DNA from: Diogma glabrata
Taxonomy: Eukaryota; Arthropoda; Insecta; Diptera; Cylindrotomidae
NCBI GenBank assembly: GCA_963693315.1
Contig: OY856188.1
Coordinates: forward strand, 189,959,897-190,023,896
Length of the DNA: 64,000 nucleotides
Direction: 5' to 3'
The notes under the pieces are model-generated. The model searched no databases and had not been told where the DNA came from. It worked only from the letters and a program-made list of their open reading frames with translations. Of this stretch, positions 60,497 through 64,000 are shown one piece after another. The number at the start of each line of letters is the position of its first letter. Positions within the stretch are counted from its first letter, which is position 1. The position numbers and the translations under genes were made by a program.

Positions 60497-61565
60497 TAAT
60501 AATTTAATCTAAATCCAAATGAAATATGCATATAAAAAACTTGTCTTTTTCCAAATGTTTTGTTCAAATTAGTGGAAAATATCCAGAACTGTAAATAAAA
60601 ATCAAAAAAAACAGCCATCACAGCAAAGAGAAATCCAGTTCACAAAAGAACTTTGATATTATATTGTGGGGTAAAGTAATAATTTAAACTAAATCTAAAT
60701 GAAATATACATATATAAAACTTTTCTTTTCCAGGTGTTTTGTTCAAATCAGTGGAAAATATCCAGAACTGTAAATAAAAATCATAAAAAAACAGCCATCA
60801 CAGCAAAGAGAAATCCAGTTCACAAAAGAACTTTGATATTATATTGTGGGGTAAAGTAATAATTTAAACTAAATCTAAATGAAATATACATATATAAAAC
60901 TTTTCTTTTCCAGGTGTTTTGTTCAAATCAGTGGAAAATATCCAGAACTGTAAATAAAAATCATAAAAAAACAGCCATCACAGCAAAGAGAAATCCAGTT
61001 CACAAAAGAACTTTGATATTATATTGTGGGGTAAAGTAATAATTTAAACTAAATCTAAATGAAATATACATATATAAAACTTTTCTTTTCCAGGTGTTTT
61101 GTTCAAATCAGTGGAAAATATCCAGAACTGTAAATAAAAATCATAAAAAAACAGCCATCACAGCAAAGAGAAATCCAGTTCACAAAAGAACTTTGATATT
61201 ATATTGTGGGGTAAAGTAATAATTTAAACTAAATCTAAATGAAATATACATATATAAAACTTTTCTTTTCCAGGTGTTTTGTTCAAATCAGTGGAAAATA
61301 TCCAGAACTGTAAATAAAAATCATAAAAAAACAGCCATCATAGCAAAGAGAAATCCAGTTCACAAAAGAACTTTGATATTATATTGTGGGGTAAAGTAAT
61401 GATTTAAACCTAATCTAAATGAAATATACATATATAAAACTTGTCTTTTCCAGGTGTTTTGTTCAAATCAGTGGAAAATATCCAGAACTGTAAATTTGTA
61501 AATCAATTACTTGTAAATAAAGTAAATAAAACTTGGATATTATATTGTGGGGTTAAGTAATAATA
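60497..61565. repeat. 180-bp tandem repeat array, about six units
   Basis: The unit contains AAATATCCAGAACTGTAAAT and ATATTATATTGTGGGG. The phrase ATATTGTGGGGTAAAGT recurs at 60661, 60841, 61021, 61201 and 61381, exactly 180 bp apart. Central units appear identical or nearly so. The first and last are diverged or truncated, as expected for an array growing from the middle. The array replaces what should be the continuation of the YqaJ coding region. Confidence 0.95.
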
Positions 61566-63470
61566 ATAATTAACTAATATAAATCGAGTTTAAAGTTTTG
61601 TCCCAATTCTGGGAATTATTTTTGGAATACGTATATAATCGGTACGATATACTCCCTGTGATGCGAAATTTTCTTTCGAGTAACCAAAAGGCACTTGTTT
61701 GGCTAATAGTTTGTTGGCAAATTGTAACTGCCTCTTCTACAGTCTTTACAATATTACCAAACTTTAGCGAGTTTTATTTATTTAACAACGATTCCATAAT
61801 CGGGACAAACTTTTTCATATAATTATGCCTTAGCATTTGTTCAAAAAGAGCTGTATCTTCGTTTTCACCAGCATCTTTATTCAATATATTGACCGAGCTG
61901 ATTTTACTAACTTCGTTAGTTTTGAATTGGGAGTAGCATAACGAAACATTTGATGTTACCAAAAATTATTTATTTATTTTTATTATATAAAAATATAAAA
62001 CTAATATAAAATAAAAAACTAATATAAAATATAAAACTAATATATAATATAAAACTAATATAAAATATAAAACTAATATACTTTGTACGCACCAAAAAAA
62101 TATCTTATAGTATATAATTTTTCAAAAAAATATTATACTATTATTTTAGTTTCTCATATATTTTATTTTATTATTTTTAAAAGAATATTTTTCTGTTACA
62201 CAAAAATTTATATTGAAAATAAATGCAAGTATCAAAAATAAAATTGAATTATAGTTATCGTTGAATCAGAACCAAAAAACGTCCCAATTTGTTGGTGCTT
62301 ATCCATACGGAAAAATATTATTATATCAAATTCTAGTATCTTATAATTCTAAACTACATAATGGTTAGATCCATTACTATCGTATAGATAAAAATCTTAA
62401 TTAAATCTTGAAATCAAATATTTTTTTACTTGACCCTAAAGTTTTATATATGCTCGTAAAATAAAATAATATAATAAATAATGACTCGTAACAACACCAT
62501 AGATGGCTCATGTCAGATGTTTACCTTTTAGAAATCGATCAAAGGCTTTGTCTTGCTGTTCTTCGGTAATGGTGTCATCATGCATAAACAATTGCTTCCG
62601 GCGGACGTGACACATTTCAGTGGTATCTACAGAGTTGTACGTTTTAGAAAGTGTTTGTCCTATTTTGCCCCATTTTTGCTTTAAATCTGTACTACTAAGT
62701 GAGTACAGATTTGGATACCTTAAAAATAATACCATATGGATTACTTTATTAACACAAATATTTATAAATGCTTACCGAATATGTAGCAAGCAAGCAGCAA
62801 TATGTTTGCACTTCTCTCCGATCCCTGCTTTACATGAACAGATGCAGCGCCATAAATTTGAGGTTTTCCTTAAATTTTCTAATCTAACCTCATGAGGGTT
62901 AGATTTTATTCCAGAGGTTTGCACAACTAGTCCCATGACCCTTTCATAAGATGCTGGTGGAACTATTCCAACAGCATGCATCCGTCCTGCATTTAAAAGC
63001 TCCGTCCCCTCGCGTATTGGTCGTTTGCCATTACTGAAATAATCAATAAGGTCAATGGGAGAAATAATTATACCTACCTCAAAATCGCTATTTGCTGTAG
63101 AATTCGTTAGTTCCATATTCTCCTGTGGATGAATCTTCGTTGTCCCTGTATGTATGTTTCCCTGTGAAAATATTGATCTAAATTAAATTCACTTTATAAT
63201 TTAAAAATTAAGCAAAATTTATGTTTCAGTTAAAAAAAATGGTATGACTATATACTAAACATCTATCTAAAATATTGTATTTTTTTTGCATTTTAACAAT
63301 AAGTTTCACTAATCCACTTGAACATTTCGATAGTTTAATGTTTTTTTGTTTATTTCTAGTAAGTCATTGTATTTTTAAATTGTTATAAAATTAAAAATAT
63401 TGTACTTACTTTAATTGAAATTTAATTTTGCCCTCAAATACACAGAAAAATATACTTCTATTAACATCTT
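61566..63470 (-). pseudogene. SWIM zinc-finger / YqaJ nuclease gene remnant, spliced
   Basis: Proposed minus-strand exons: a noncoding exon ending at 63410 (donor GTAAGT); 63161-62776 with ATG at 63116; 62718-62525; and 61910-61566. The middle junctions have GT-AG ends and keep phase; the last acceptor is weak. Exon 2 encodes a SWIM finger, CICSCKAGIGEKCKHIAACL. The next exon has LSSTDLKQKWGK and MCHVRRKQL. The last exon has KDAGENEDTALFEQML and then, after an in-frame TAA at 61774, a YqaJ-like start (VEEAVTICQQTISQTS, ERKFRITGSISY). The catalytic part of the nuclease domain is lost at the tandem array. SWIM fingers bind DNA or protein. YqaJ domains are phage-type exonucleases. Confidence 0.65.
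61980..62090. repeat. Short AT-rich tandem repeat
   Basis: Repeated AAAACTAATATAAAAT-type units of 16-20 bp. They lie in the intron or spacer of the SWIM/YqaJ remnant. Confidence 0.7.
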
Positions 63471-63808
63471 ATATTGGAGTACTAGTTACAAAACCTGCCA
63501 CCAGCAGCGCGATTTTTTAGATTCCAATCGTCAATCAAGTTGTTTTGATTATTTGATTTTTATATTACCTACCATCACTCGTAGATAGATGGCATCTCAC
63601 ACAATTAAAATGCAAAAAATGCAACAACCCTTTACCTTCGCACCAAAATAATTTACAACTTGATAGTGTCAAAATGACATTTCATTTTAATGTTTTCGAA
63701 TAAAAAATTACACAAAAATTGTTTCAAATACATATATTTCTTATTTTAATCCAAAAACTATGTTTGTTTGTAAAATTTTGTAAATTTATTTTTTTATATT
63801 GTTTAAAT

Positions 63809-64000
63809 ATGTCGTTTGTACATGAATCGGATAGTTCTGAAGAATTCTATGACGCTGAAGATTTGACACCAAATCGTGGCGGAAAGTAAGTTGTTTTATT
63901 TTTCGTTTTTATTCAATTTAGTGCGACATTTGTCTTACTTTTATGTAGTAAAACGGAAACTTTTTACCAATATGATATACTTCCTCAAATTGATTTGAAA
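63809..64000 (+). CDS. 5' end of a host gene with FFAT-like motif; WDR44-like N-terminus (partial)
   Basis: The ATG at 63809 starts MSFVHESDSSEEFYDAEDL. Exon 1 ends at 63885 (donor GTAAGT) and exon 2 starts at 63949 (acceptor TTTATGTAG) in matching phase 2, continuing KTETFYQYDILPQIDLK to the window edge. EFYDAED with preceding acidic and Ser residues fits the FFAT motif that binds VAP proteins of the endoplasmic reticulum. WDR44, a Rab11 effector, begins with a very similar ESDTEEFYDAPED-type N-terminus, so WDR44 is the best candidate. The short stretch seen does not prove it. The upstream 63539-63808 is AT-rich and must contain the promoter, squeezed between the gene and the TIR element. 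Confidence 0.6.

Larger units (their letters stand above)
60367..63534 (-). mobile_element. Candidate DNA transposon with matching inverted ends, carrying a SWIM/YqaJ gene
   Basis: The left end (60367-60422) and right end (63469-63534) are inverted copies. TTGACGATTGGA is at the tip, CTGGTGG lies in the middle, and an exact 19-bp match AACTAGTACTCCAATATAA is innermost; a 10-nt length difference separates the blocks. TCAA flanks both tips (60363-60366 and 63535-63538), a possible 4-bp target duplication. Inside are a spliced SWIM/YqaJ gene remnant and a 180-bp tandem array. No DDE transposase was seen. The superfamily is unknown to me. Confidence 0.62.

Noticed and set aside
60497..61565. Regular repeats resembling a CRISPR array
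   Set aside because: The 180-bp units are contiguous with no variable spacers, and the context is an insect genome.

Overview
This is an AT-rich insect nuclear segment, probably from a holometabolan and possibly a dipteran. The call rests on spliced genes with GT-AG introns, a CstF-64 gene, a large C2H2 zinc-finger gene, and many arthropod-type LINE, Gypsy, BEL/Pao, hAT and pogo remnants. Nothing bacterial or organellar was seen. The species cannot be fixed from the sequence.

Layout. 1-4.65 kb: a decayed Gypsy integrase, then a nearly complete LINE (called family A here) on the minus strand, broken by one frameshift. 4.82-6.16 kb: an intact three-exon CstF-64 gene on the minus strand. A 763-bp divergent promoter region follows. 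6.92-47.97 kb: one plus-strand gene of five coding exons encoding a 1,755-aa protein with 14 C2H2 fingers. All four splice junctions keep phase. Its introns of about 22, 5.9 and 7.7 kb are packed with transposon debris. Intron 1 holds an RTE-like LINE, family A copies 2 and 3, a CR1-like LINE (family B), a BEL/Pao element scrambled with family B and carrying exact local duplications, a Gypsy RT piece, an L2/CR1-type LINE (family E), a pogo-type transposase piece and a 5.5-kb-spaced inverted repeat. Intron 2 holds BEL, a Gypsy whose gag starts with a SAP domain, and another family B copy. Intron 3 holds CR1, R1/LOA, a further LINE (family D) and LINE ORF1 debris.

The 48-58.6 kb region is intergenic and AT-rich. 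It has a tRNA-like SINE head, a deleted Gypsy with a recognisable tRNA-Trp-type primer-binding site, and an interleaved foldback structure. 58.65-59.99 kb is a complete but decayed hAT element with an 8-bp target duplication and a nested MITE. 60.37-63.53 kb is the most unusual feature: a roughly 3.2-kb unit bounded by matching inverted ends, containing a spliced SWIM zinc-finger/YqaJ-nuclease gene remnant whose 5' noncoding exon appears to start in the right end, plus six copies of a 180-bp tandem repeat. 63.81 kb to the window end is the start of another host gene, with an N-terminal FFAT-like motif and WDR44-like N-terminus.

The functional host genes are CstF-64 (mRNA 3'-end processing), the zinc-finger protein (probable nuclear DNA-binding regulator) and the truncated gene at the right edge. 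Everything else recognisable is mobile DNA, nearly all of it broken.
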